Under the pieces are notes generated by a model that worked only from the letters and a program-made list of their open reading frames with translations, was not told the DNA's origin and did no database searches. Shown here piece after piece: positions 15,037 to 21,845 of a stretch of 64,000 bases of DNA. Each line of letters starts with the position of its first letter. Position 1 is the first letter of the stretch. The position numbers and the translations under genes are program-made. Origin of the DNA: Duganella sp. 1224 (GTDB lineage Bacteria > Pseudomonadota > Gammaproteobacteria > Burkholderiales > Burkholderiaceae_D); the NCBI RefSeq assembly GCF_013408245.1, contig NZ_JACBYS010000003.1, positions 372,001-436,000 of the forward strand, given 5' to 3'.

Positions 15037-17244
15037 TCAATGGGGGCCGGCCATCATCATGTCGTAGTGGGCCTGTTGATTAGTCTTCATGAAGACCTGC
15101 TTGAAAATGTCCATGTACACCTCGATGGAAGCTTCATCAAACGTGTAGAAGGCGTCGTCGTGGGCAAAGTGCGAGCCGTCGTTGACCCAGGCGAATAGCG
15201 AGCGACACATAGCCTTCTGCTGCCCTTGGAACTCGTCGCAAATTTTGTCAAAGTCGATCCGCCCCAGAATCTTGAAGTAGTTCTCGAGGATGCGCCGCAT
15301 GGTGTTCTGGACGGTCAACGCCGACTTATCGGGGCGACGAAGCTCCGCCCACAGCAGGTCATAGGACGTCTTGATGGGATTGGATTTGTGGAGCTGGACC
15401 GTGGCACCGCCATCGCCCTTCCTGACGGTCCAATACGTTCGCTCGCCCACCTTGGCGTCGTCGCCGCGATCAGAGGTGTAAGTCACCTCCTTGTGGAAGT
15501 AGACGTTGTGGGTCAAGACAAAAATCTGCTTGATGCCGCTCTTCTTCTCGCGCACGGGGTCGAACAGCGACTTGATGAGGCTGCTGACGATGAACAGAAC
15601 GTCACTGTCCAAGCTGGACACCGGATCGTCGAACACCACGACCCGGTCGGATGTCATGCCACTCTCGCTCTCACTGCCTTTGAGCAAATGGAAGAAGTAG
15701 AGGAACGTAAGGAACGACCGCTCCCCCTCGCTAAGTGACTCCTTGGCGTCGCTGCCGTCCGACCTCACCAGCTTGTAAAACGGACCGTCATCCGCCTTGG
15801 CGAGCGAGAAGTTTCGAAAGCCGAACGATTTCAGCAGACTGTTGATGCCTTCAATCGTCGGTTCAATGCTCGTCGCTGACTTCTCAAGCTCCTTGATTTC
15901 CTTCGCCTTGGCCGCCTTCGACGCAGTGGCCTCCTGGATTTGCAAGCCCAGCTTGCTGATCGCAGCCGTGAGCCCCGCCTTCTTGGCGGTGTACGCGGTC
16001 AATTCGGCCTTGAGCTCGATCTCCAATACATATTTCCACACCTGGCCGGTCAAGTTAGCCCGCTCCTTGGTAATGTTACGCGCGATCTCGTTGTGCGCGG
16101 TGACCGCCGCGTTGGCGTCCGCCACCAGCTTGGTGGCGGACGCGAGCATTTCGGTCAGCGACTCAAGTTGGATAGGAAGACTTGGCTCCTTACCCTTGCT
16201 GGACAGCAGCAACGCATTCGTGGCAAGGCGGGCCTCGATGGCCGAGCGCTCAGCCTCGAAGGCGTCCACGTTTATAAACCTCGAATTGGCATCCGCGACC
16301 GCCTTCAGCTTCGCGCGCAGGGCGTCCGCATCGCGTTCGTAGACGCTTTGCAGATCGGCAATGGCCGCCGTGTCCTGAGCGAACGTTTCGTCGAAGTAGC
16401 TGGAGAGGCTGACCTCAAAGCTGTCGAGCACCTGCTGTTGGCAGAATGGGCAGGTGGGTTTGCTTTGCCCGTAGAAGACTTGACCCTGCTTAACCCAGTC
16501 ACTGTTACCAAGCCGCTGGATCAGCTCTGCGATGTCAACGTCCTCTTTGCCGATCACCTTTTTGGCCAGGATCGGATTCGACTCGTGGCCGGTGATCCCG
16601 GTGGCGCCGAGAGAGGGGACGGCAGCTTCGATGGCCGGCGCCTCCCCGAACACTGTCTTGGCCTTCTCAGTGAGATAGTCCAACGCTTTAAGCTCGGCCT
16701 TGTTCGACGCCAACTCCGTGAGAGTGCGCTCCTTGAATTTCTCTGAATTGGCTCGCAAGCCGGTGAACGCATCCTTGAAGGCGTCCTCGTGCTTTTGCTT
16801 CTGTGCCCAACATTTGTCTTTGATCTCGGATTCCAGAGTGGTCAACTCCCCCTTCTTCCCCGACTTTTGATCTGCCCCCTGGAGCGTGTTGGTCAGCTGC
16901 TCAATGGACTTGGAGATGGCGTCCAGTTCAACCTTTTTCGCAGCGATAGCTTCCAGGTTATTAATGTCCTGTTCGCCCAGGGTGAAGATGCCTTTGAGGC
17001 GTGGAGCGGCGTTGAAGTTGCGCTCGACGAAATCGCGGTTATAGACCAGTGGCTCTAGCGGAGTCCCTTTTTTCCACGCCACTGAACAGTTGGGGTACGC
17101 GCCGGGATTGGCGATGATCTTGGTGATGGTGGTCTTGCCGGCCCCATTCGAGCCGAAAAGGAAGTTGAAGCGTGCAAGCCCCGCGAGCGTTTGGGGGACT
17201 ATGCCGTAGGTCGCGGTCTTAGCGATGCTCAGAGATTCGATCAT
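15037..17244 (-). CDS. RloC/PrrC-like AAA ATPase with zinc hook and predicted anticodon nuclease
   Basis: A 735-aa ABC/SMC-type ATPase of the AAA_13 class. Walker A is GSNGAGKTT (31-39). A zinc-hook motif CPFC (C265-C268) interrupts two coiled-coil arms, as in Rad50 and RloC. The signature SLSEGERSFL and Walker B VVVFDDPVSSLD are followed by a VLTHN switch histidine. The C-terminus carries R650-x3-E654 and H692 (NDGSHF), which match the Arg-Glu-His triad of PrrC/RloC anticodon nucleases. Known RloC proteins cut tRNA at the wobble base on DNA damage or phage attack; I infer the same here. AAGGAAG lies eight bases before the ATG. Its promoter region is the odd structured stretch at 17245-17700. 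Confidence 0.83.
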   Translation of the reverse strand: MIESLSIAKTATYGIVPQTLAGLARFNFLFGSNGAGKTTITKIIANPGAYPNCSVAWKKGTPLEPLVYNRDFVERNFNAAPRLKGIFTLGEQDINNLEAIAAKKVELDAISKSIEQLTNTLQGADQKSGKKGELTTLESEIKDKCWAQKQKHEDAFKDAFTGLRANSEKFKERTLTELASNKAELKALDYLTEKAKTVFGEAPAIEAAVPSLGATGITGHESNPILAKKVIGKEDVDIAELIQRLGNSDWVKQGQVFYGQSKPTCPFCQQQVLDSFEVSLSSYFDETFAQDTAAIADLQSVYERDADALRAKLKAVADANSRFINVDAFEAERSAIEARLATNALLLSSKGKEPSLPIQLESLTEMLASATKLVADANAAVTAHNEIARNITKERANLTGQVWKYVLEIELKAELTAYTAKKAGLTAAISKLGLQIQEATASKAAKAKEIKELEKSATSIEPTIEGINSLLKSFGFRNFSLAKADDGPFYKLVRSDGSDAKESLSEGERSFLTFLYFFHLLKGSESESGMTSDRVVVFDDPVSSLDSDVLFIVSSLIKSLFDPVREKKSGIKQIFVLTHNVYFHKEVTYTSDRGDDAKVGERTYWTVRKGDGGATVQLHKSNPIKTSYDLLWAELRRPDKSALTVQNTMRRILENYFKILGRIDFDKICDEFQGQQKAMCRSLFAWVNDGSHFAHDDAFYTFDEASIEVYMDIFKQVFMKTNQQAHYDMMMAGPH

Positions 17245-17526
17245 GGACAGAGCTTCCTTCTTTCCAAAAAGCGATGAGCCATGCTACAACAAAAATTACA
17301 ACGAAAATTGATTTTATGAAATGTCCCCCTTAACAATCGAAGGCTTTGTCAGAAGCCCTTTCCTAAAAGGAGAAATCGGAAGCAAGACTATCTGAGCAGA
17401 GGTTCGCCAGACTATCAAACTCGAAGGCGCCCTCGGTTTAGCGGCACGGCTTAGATCGACATAGAACCAACATACCAAAACGGACGATGTCCGCGCCCTC
17501 CATCTCAGCATTCCATCCCCTCGGAT

Positions 17527-17697
17527 GGGGCGATGCGCCCTAACCTGGCCCTTCCCTGAGGAGCCCCTTTTTGCTAGGGAGGTTCTTAGCGGAGGGCGAA
17601 GCCCTCCGCCTGGTTGGCGCTTTTAGGGCGGGGCCCCTTGCCGAAGAGGAAGGGCCCAGCCTCCTTAGCTAAAGCCGAACTTTAGCAGGATCGCCCC
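17527..17697. other. Closed multi-stem structure upstream of the RloC-like gene
   Basis: The outer arms GGGGCGAT (17527-17534) and ATCGCCCC (17690-17697) are exact complements 155 bases apart. Inside them CTGGCCCTTCC (17545-17555) pairs with GGAAGGGCCCAG (17648-17659) with one bulge. The perfect hairpin GCGGAGGGC-GAA-GCCCTCCGC lies near 17589-17609, and GCTAAAG-CCGAA-CTTTAGC near 17668-17686. Nested stems over 170 bases are the shape of a folded RNA or a structured replication/transfer site. No reading frame is supported. Confidence 0.55.
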
Positions 17698-18373
17698 TTC
17701 CACTTCAGGCCCCCGTGCCAAATGGGGGACTTGAAGCCCGGCAGTCTTGCGCGCAACGAACCACTACCTTCGCCAGTTCGGGGACTATCTCATGCGCTTT
17801 CCTCGTGGTGTTCCCGTTTCCCTGTGGCCCCACTGTCTACTCGCCCGTCGACCACAGCGGCACGTTTCACATAGCAACCTCCGCTAGTGCGGAGACCGAC
17901 AGTCAAAGCCTTCCGTCTGGAAAGTCAGGGGCCGTTTTATCACTGTGTGCTTGCGGCAGTCAACGAAATAGTCGTCGTTGCCATGAGGCCCCATCAGGAG
18001 CATACCTTCGGTATCGGAGGCTTTTCGCGTCACCGTACATGTTTGCAAGCTGTGCAGTGAGTATAGGAGGAATCCTGAAAGATCGTGAAAGTCGCGTGAG
18101 GCCCGAGAGAATTTCGCATCCCGTACTATGTCAAGCTCTACCTTGGGACTACGTCGCGGGAATGGGCGTTAACAACTCGCCTTGATCTTGATCTCTTAGT
18201 TTCTTTCGGTGTGGCGTGATACACTATTGGTGTGCACCCGGCAGGTGCCAGCCGTCCGCAATGGCAAAGTTCAGTCGCTGCCTTTTTTCTGCGCACTCAG
18301 CGCAACGTCGTTGGAATCTCAATTTCGGATTCCTACAGAGCGGGCCTTAGGAAACCTATGATTGAGAGAACCG
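17698..18373. other. Gene-free stretch between the RloC-like and zinc-finger genes
   Basis: An open frame at 17715-18185 has no ribosome site, no recognisable domain and erratic composition, so I do not call it. Small perfect hairpins recur, such as CTCCGC-TAGT-GCGGAG (about 17880) and ATACC-TTCG-GTAT (about 18004), the latter closed by a stable TTCG tetraloop. The region from 17527 to about 18100 may therefore be one long structured transcript. The last 150 bases should hold the promoter of the gene at 18374; no clear -35/-10 pair was found. Confidence 0.4.
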
Positions 18374-19114
18374 ATGAGCACATATACCTCCCCAATTACC
18401 TGGGCAGACATAGTCCGGGTTAAGAAGGCCGCTAAGGCGGCCAAATCGACACATCCTGAACTCACCCATACCCAGCGGCTCGATGCCATGGCGCAGCAGT
18501 ATTTCCGCGCTCGGCACTTTCACGAACTGCAGAAGCGCTACGAGGCGCAGGTTGCAAGCCACGTTGAGTTGAACGGCGCCCATTACTGCCGCTTTTGCCA
18601 TCTGACCTTTTCGGATTACGACGCTGATGATCGTAAGCTGCACCGAGAGCGTCACCAGTGCTTTGAGGAAGCGCAGCTTGCATTAGGTTTCCTGCCCCTC
18701 CCCTTCAAGGCACGGGAGGACATAAAGCGGGACTTCGGGTACGAGCATTTGCACCACGGCGACACAGCCGCACGTCGCATGGGGGCGTTGGCCATCATTC
18801 TGTCGCACTACGACCGCTCGCTGGAGAGCGCTATCAAAAACGCTCGGTGGCACAAGCACCCTTGCCTGGTAGAGTACATTCCTTGCGCGGTCGCTAACTC
18901 CACGTTCTTAGGAGGAGAACTGCTGCAACAGCTCACGCAGGAGTTCGGTAGGCGGCCCGACATCATCGTCGCGGGTCACACAGACTGGCCGGCCGATGTG
19001 CCAAGCCAATTAAGCTGGGACTCTGCTGAGGCAAGTGTGTCGAAGCAACTGCGCCTGACCATTCTCGCGCCTTACCTGGCAACACAGAGCGAGGTAACTG
19101 CGCAGGAGTCCTAA
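18374..19114 (+). CDS. Uncharacterised protein with a C2H2-type zinc finger
   Basis: A 246-aa protein that I do not recognise. Residues 1-60 are helical and Ala/Lys-rich (KKAAKAAKSTHPELTHTQRLD, then QQYFRARHFHELQKRYE), a pattern seen in short plasmid-borne proteins. Residues 72-94 carry C-x2-C-x14-H-x3-H (CRFC...H90-x3-H94), a classic C2H2 spacing and rare in bacteria. The remaining 150 residues show no known motif. The ATG at 18374 is preceded by GAGAG; the frame also extends 12 bases to a TTG. It overlaps the convergent HAD gene by four bases, and a GC hairpin (CCCCGGC-TTAT-GCCGGGG) just past its stop could end transcription. Function unknown; DNA or RNA binding is likely. Confidence 0.65.
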   Translation: MSTYTSPITWADIVRVKKAAKAAKSTHPELTHTQRLDAMAQQYFRARHFHELQKRYEAQVASHVELNGAHYCRFCHLTFSDYDADDRKLHRERHQCFEEAQLALGFLPLPFKAREDIKRDFGYEHLHHGDTAARRMGALAIILSHYDRSLESAIKNARWHKHPCLVEYIPCAVANSTFLGGELLQQLTQEFGRRPDIIVAGHTDWPADVPSQLSWDSAEASVSKQLRLTILAPYLATQSEVTAQES

Positions 19115-19692
19115 CGCTCCACGTGAAGACTGCCCCGGCTTATGCCGGGGCTCTTGTTAGCAATGCCGCTCACAAGTACCGCCAACCGCTCTCGGATCGC
19201 GGCCTGTACTCTTAGGTCACTCAGGCCGAGAGCATCCTCTGTTCTAATCAGATTGTCCTGACAGTGAATAGGCCAGCCCTCAGCATCGTTATCGATGGCA
19301 ATCCACCCTGCCGGCCGTCGACGCTGAACGTCGGCGTATATCTGCGCGCCCCGAGCCATTTGATCGAATGCGAATTTGCTCATTTCACGGCGGTGAAACG
19401 TAGCACCGACTACTCGCTCTCGAAGGCCTCGAGGCAACTGCTTCTGGGCAAAGTCGAAACTTTTGACTCGCACCCAAGACGTGCTCAAGACGATCCGAAC
19501 CTCAGGAAAAGGAGCCAGCAACTGCTCTAAAATGTACGCCCACTCGAATAGCGTGGCACCCGGCGCACGCATATGGATACCCTTTTTACGAGACCAATAG
19601 ACATCGTCGTGATGCAACACTCCGTCATAGTCCAAGTAGGCGATCACAAGGCCCTTTTCTGCAAGACTTGATTCGGTGCCGCAGTCGTCCAT
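19111..19692 (-). CDS. HAD-superfamily protein of the RNA-repair (Swiss Army Knife) type
   Basis: A 193-aa protein with a HAD phosphatase-like core. Motif I is YLDYDGVLHHDD (D21-x-D23), motif II is LSTSW (about residue 70), and the acidic motif is AIDNDAEGW (about 142). The sequence style (short cap, LDYDGVLH then LSTSW) resembles HAD domains that accompany Swiss Army Knife RNA repair proteins, often found in defence and conflict loci. In those families a phosphatase trims RNA or nucleotide ends; here the substrate is unknown. The start is ATG at 19692 with AAGGTG upstream; a TTG lies two codons earlier. Its presence beside a predicted tRNA-cutting ATPase makes end repair an attractive but unproven role. 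Confidence 0.65.
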   Translation of the reverse strand: MDDCGTESSLAEKGLVIAYLDYDGVLHHDDVYWSRKKGIHMRAPGATLFEWAYILEQLLAPFPEVRIVLSTSWVRVKSFDFAQKQLPRGLRERVVGATFHRREMSKFAFDQMARGAQIYADVQRRRPAGWIAIDNDAEGWPIHCQDNLIRTEDALGLSDLRVQAAIRERLAVLVSGIANKSPGISRGSLHVER

Positions 19693-19714
19693 CTCCAATC
19701 ACCTTGGTCGTAAC

Positions 19715-20248
19715 TCAGATCGAAATGCTTGGGTGCAGCTCGTGAAGAAACTTTACCGCCTGCATCGCGATGTCTTCGTTCAACATCTTTTGTGTCATGA
19801 AGCCAGCAATCGAGGCCCCCAAGTAAAGAGCGAAGACTTCGGCATTGCCATCCGCATTTTCTACTGCGGTTTTCAAGGCTTCATTTAACTGCGCCATATG
19901 ATGGTCGTTCGCAACCTCGCTCGGCTCACTCGCCCCCTCCGCGTGCGGAGACAGCACATATTCCACGTGCCGGCTGGTGGCCACGATACTTTCAAACACC
20001 AGAGATGCACCTAGGTCGCCAGCGGAAAAATCATGCGAAAAGAGCGCTGTATGCTTGACCTCTTTGATGAGCTCTTGGAACTGCGGTAGCGGCATGTCGC
20101 GGGGCAAATTCGCCAAGGCGTAAAAATTTGAGACGGCCACTACATGTGGTCCGGCAGAAGCACTCGACCGTGCATGCTTGATGGCTGCACGTAGCACCGA
20201 CAACGCTCCGGTCGAAAGGCCATTGGTATCGAGTTCGAAAGTGTTCAT
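19715..20248 (-). CDS. Uncharacterised island protein
   Basis: A 177-aa soluble, acidic protein with no motif I recognise. It begins MNTFELDTNGLSTGALSVL and looks mainly helical, with an internal LPRDMPLPQFQELIKEVK segment. I prefer the ATG at 20248 because AAGAAGG stands nine bases upstream; the frame extends seven codons further to a GTG. It lies 22 bp downstream of nothing coding on its own strand except the exported protein gene at 20868, which reads the same way, so the two may form one unit with the HAD gene. Function unknown. Confidence 0.55.
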   Translation of the reverse strand: MNTFELDTNGLSTGALSVLRAAIKHARSSASAGPHVVAVSNFYALANLPRDMPLPQFQELIKEVKHTALFSHDFSAGDLGASLVFESIVATSRHVEYVLSPHAEGASEPSEVANDHHMAQLNEALKTAVENADGNAEVFALYLGASIAGFMTQKMLNEDIAMQAVKFLHELHPSISI

Positions 20249-20379
20249 ATGGGTCGCAACCTTCTTCACGGTGTTTTAGGAAAACATGTCAATCGGCAGC
20301 GGCTCAACGTTGACTCAAGTCGCACAGGACCGCAATTGCCTCGCCTGGTCGGTGGCTATGACCATGCCTGAGGGGAGGC

Positions 20380-20868
20380 TCAAGGGCCGGGTTTGCCAAC
20401 GCTACGAGAGTTCAGTTCTCGCGCCTTGGCCTTGAAGGCATCGATCTCATTCGCCGCGACTTCAAAGTCCAGCCTTGACATTGCATCTTTAATAGATCGG
20501 TAAAGCAAATTGTTGGCCAACTCGTCCGTGGCATTTGCTGAATTCGCAAAGGTGCTTATACCCGCCTGATTCGAAATAACGCCCAAAATCGGGTCTTGCA
20601 ACCTCACTTCCGCCCACGCCACTGAAGTGTTTCCTAAACCTTTCCCATAGCCCATCACATGGAGCACCAGCCCCTTGCTCTGCAGGAGCTTGCACTGCTG
20701 GTCGGGAACCGCGTAGCCGCCATTTGCTTCCATCACATCTCTGACTTGCTGGACCTCGACTATGTTAAGCACACATGCATTGCACGTGCCCGAAACTAGC
20801 GCGCACGCGGCAATCAGTTTTTTCACTGGCTGAGCTAAGGAGGCATGACGGGAGTTGAAGAGGGACAT
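20380..20868 (-). CDS. Uncharacterised exported protein
   Basis: A 162-aa protein with an N-terminal signal-like stretch (VKKLIAACALVSG, about residues 16-28) after a positively charged start, so it is probably exported. A lipoprotein is possible but the box around SGTC is poor. The mature part contains two cysteines early (CNAC) and one later (QQCKLL), and a C-terminal helical segment. No family recognised. It starts 64 bp from the divergent Xre regulator gene, and the palindrome at 20908-20925 lies between them. The regulator may therefore control both directions. Confidence 0.5.
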   Translation of the reverse strand: MSLFNSRHASLAQPVKKLIAACALVSGTCNACVLNIVEVQQVRDVMEANGGYAVPDQQCKLLQSKGLVLHVMGYGKGLGNTSVAWAEVRLQDPILGVISNQAGISTFANSANATDELANNLLYRSIKDAMSRLDFEVAANEIDAFKAKARELNSRSVGKPGP

Positions 20869-20878
20869 GATCAGACTG

Positions 20879-20906
20879 TTAATTTCCTAAAAATTTAAGT
20901 TACATT
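20879..20906 (+). promoter_or_regulatory. Probable promoter of the Xre regulator gene
   Basis: TTAATT (20879-20884) and TACATT (20901-20906) are spaced by 16 bp. The start of transcription would fall inside the palindromic operator at 20908-20925, the expected place for a repressor site. Confidence 0.45.
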
Positions 20907-20907
20907 A

Positions 20908-20925
20908 TTCCCGCTATAGCGGGAA
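20908..20925. promoter_or_regulatory. Operator 1: perfect 18-bp palindrome
   Basis: TTCCCGCTATAGCGGGAA equals its own reverse complement. Its right arm GGGAAG also serves as the ribosome site of the ATG at 20932, so binding to DNA would block transcription near the start. Confidence 0.75.
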
Positions 20926-20931
20926 GACCAT

Positions 20932-21213
20932 ATGCTAACCGCCAGCCAGAATTCCCGCAATAGGGGGAATTTTTTGGATACGTTAGCTACTGCTTTCGGA
21001 GAAGTGCTGAGAACCGCGCGGATAGAGGCGGGACTGACTCAAGAGCAGCTCGGTCTTACTGCTGGTATTCAAAGAAAATACGTTAGCGAATTGGAACTGG
21101 GGAAAAAAACCCCATCCCTGGACACGGTAGTAAAGATCGCCGGTGCTTTGGGTCTGCAGCCTGGCGAGCTTGTCACGCTCGCGATGTCTGCACTGCACCG
21201 TGCGGACAAATAA
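20932..21213 (+). CDS. Xre-family helix-turn-helix regulator
   Basis: A 93-aa protein made almost wholly of one HTH_3 domain (residues 20-80). The recognisable core runs from FGEVLRTARIEAGLTQEQLG to the recognition helix around IQRKYVSELELG, with KKTPSLDTVVKIAGAL closing the domain. Size and fold match controller (C) proteins and phage-type repressors. Two near-identical palindromes flank its start codon, so autoregulation is very likely. The ATG at 20932 has GGGAAG upstream. A TTG at 20974 with AGGGGG before it is an alternative that would put both operators outside the coding part. It probably controls the island's own genes. Confidence 0.85.
   Translation: MLTASQNSRNRGNFLDTLATAFGEVLRTARIEAGLTQEQLGLTAGIQRKYVSELELGKKTPSLDTVVKIAGALGLQPGELVTLAMSALHRADK
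20952..20969. promoter_or_regulatory. Operator 2: copy of operator 1 inside the regulator gene
   Basis: TTCCCGCAATAGGGGGAA differs from operator 1 at two positions and lies exactly 44 bp downstream, about four helical turns, on the same DNA face. It overlaps the first codons of the regulator. Confidence 0.7.
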
Positions 21214-21333
21214 CCGATCTCAATTCCCTTGCGCCTCGATTAGGGCCTTCCCGGACCGCACATCACTATCCATCTACCACCACAGGGAGGTACAGTAGCG
21301 GCATGGCGAAACTGGGATTGAAGAGGCACCGAT

Positions 21334-21555
21334 ATGTCGACCACAATTGTCAAAATAGACTCGAGGGGGCGCGTTGCTCTCCCCAAAACTCTACTCTCTG
21401 CACTCGGGGCTGGCCCTGGGGATCGGCTAGCTATCACGCAGCAGGACGGCGGCGAAATGGTTATCCGCGTGAAGCGCAGAAATGCCAGAGAGATAGCGGG
21501 CGCGCTAACGCGGCCGAATCAGCCGCATGTCACCATTGAGGAAATGAGCCGCTGA
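21334..21555 (+). CDS. AbrB/MazE-type antitoxin-like DNA-binding protein
   Basis: A 73-aa protein with a SpoVT-AbrB swapped-hairpin domain: VKIDSRGRVALPKTLLSALG, then GDRLAITQQDGGEMVIRV (residues 5-48). A short C-terminal tail (NQPHVTIEEMSR) would normally bind a toxin. AGAGG lies eight bases before the ATG. No toxin gene follows: the element ends 171 bp later at attR. It is either an orphan antitoxin, a transcription regulator, or the remains of a toxin-antitoxin pair. In a mobile element such genes often stabilise the integrated copy. Confidence 0.8.
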   Translation: MSTTIVKIDSRGRVALPKTLLSALGAGPGDRLAITQQDGGEMVIRVKRRNAREIAGALTRPNQPHVTIEEMSR

Positions 21556-21726
21556 CCGCCCCCCTGTTTGGCACCTGACGCCGGCCCCATCAAAAAAAGA
21601 CAGACGTGTCCAGCTTGTTAAAGCATTCGACATGAAGGAACAAGCTGTGGCACAATCTGCGACACAGGCTCGTGTAGCAAAGTAAAAAAGCGCCCGAGAG
21701 ATGAGAGTTTTTTGTGGCAAATGGTC

Positions 21727-21751
21727 CCCCATCAGCCACCCCAAAGAATTC
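21727..21751. repeat. attR, right 25-bp attachment repeat
   Basis: An exact copy of 3650-3674. Here it is only a remnant of the tRNA 3' end, without the rest of the gene, and marks the right boundary of the element. Confidence 0.93.
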
Positions 21752-21765
21752 GCATGTAGAGATCA

Positions 21766-21798
21766 GCGTCAGTTTTCCACGAAAACTGGCGCTTTTTT
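21766..21798 (+). terminator. Displaced native terminator of tRNA-His
   Basis: GCGTCAGTTTTC-CAC-GAAAACTGGCGC followed by six T. It begins 14 bases after attR, the same relative place as the element's own terminator after attL, so it was the terminator of tRNA-His before integration. Confidence 0.75.
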
Positions 21799-21845
21799 CG
21801 TTATGCGACGTCAAGCGTTTATGCAGCTTACTCCGTCGAGGCTCT

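Larger units (their letters stand above)
3650..21751 (+). mobile_element. 18.1-kb integrated defence island in tRNA-His
   Basis: The element is bounded by a perfect 25-bp direct repeat at the 3' end of tRNA-His and starts with an inward-reading tyrosine recombinase 106 bp from attL. Cargo: a DRT type 1 reverse transcriptase-nitrilase, a helicase-nuclease-like protein, a replication-relaxation protein, a RloC-like ATPase, a HAD protein, a zinc-finger protein, two unknown proteins, an Xre regulator and an AbrB-type antitoxin. There are also two gene-free structured stretches. Codon usage is visibly less GC-biased than in the flanking chromosome. No conjugation genes and no phage structural genes are present, so it would have to be mobilised by another element. 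It could be called an integrative mobilisable element or a genomic island; I cannot show current mobility. Confidence 0.92.

Noticed and set aside
17715..18185. 156-codon frame upstream of the zinc-finger gene
   Set aside because: No ribosome site, no fold or motif, and a Cys/Ser/Arg-rich composition typical of chance frames.
3650..21751. Prophage
   Set aside because: There is an integrase and a small Xre repressor, but no terminase, capsid, tail or lysis genes.
21714..21845. Upstream extension of the binding-protein gene into attR
   Set aside because: The extension would translate the attachment repeat and the displaced terminator. The ATG at 21846 has a ribosome site and starts a proper signal peptide.
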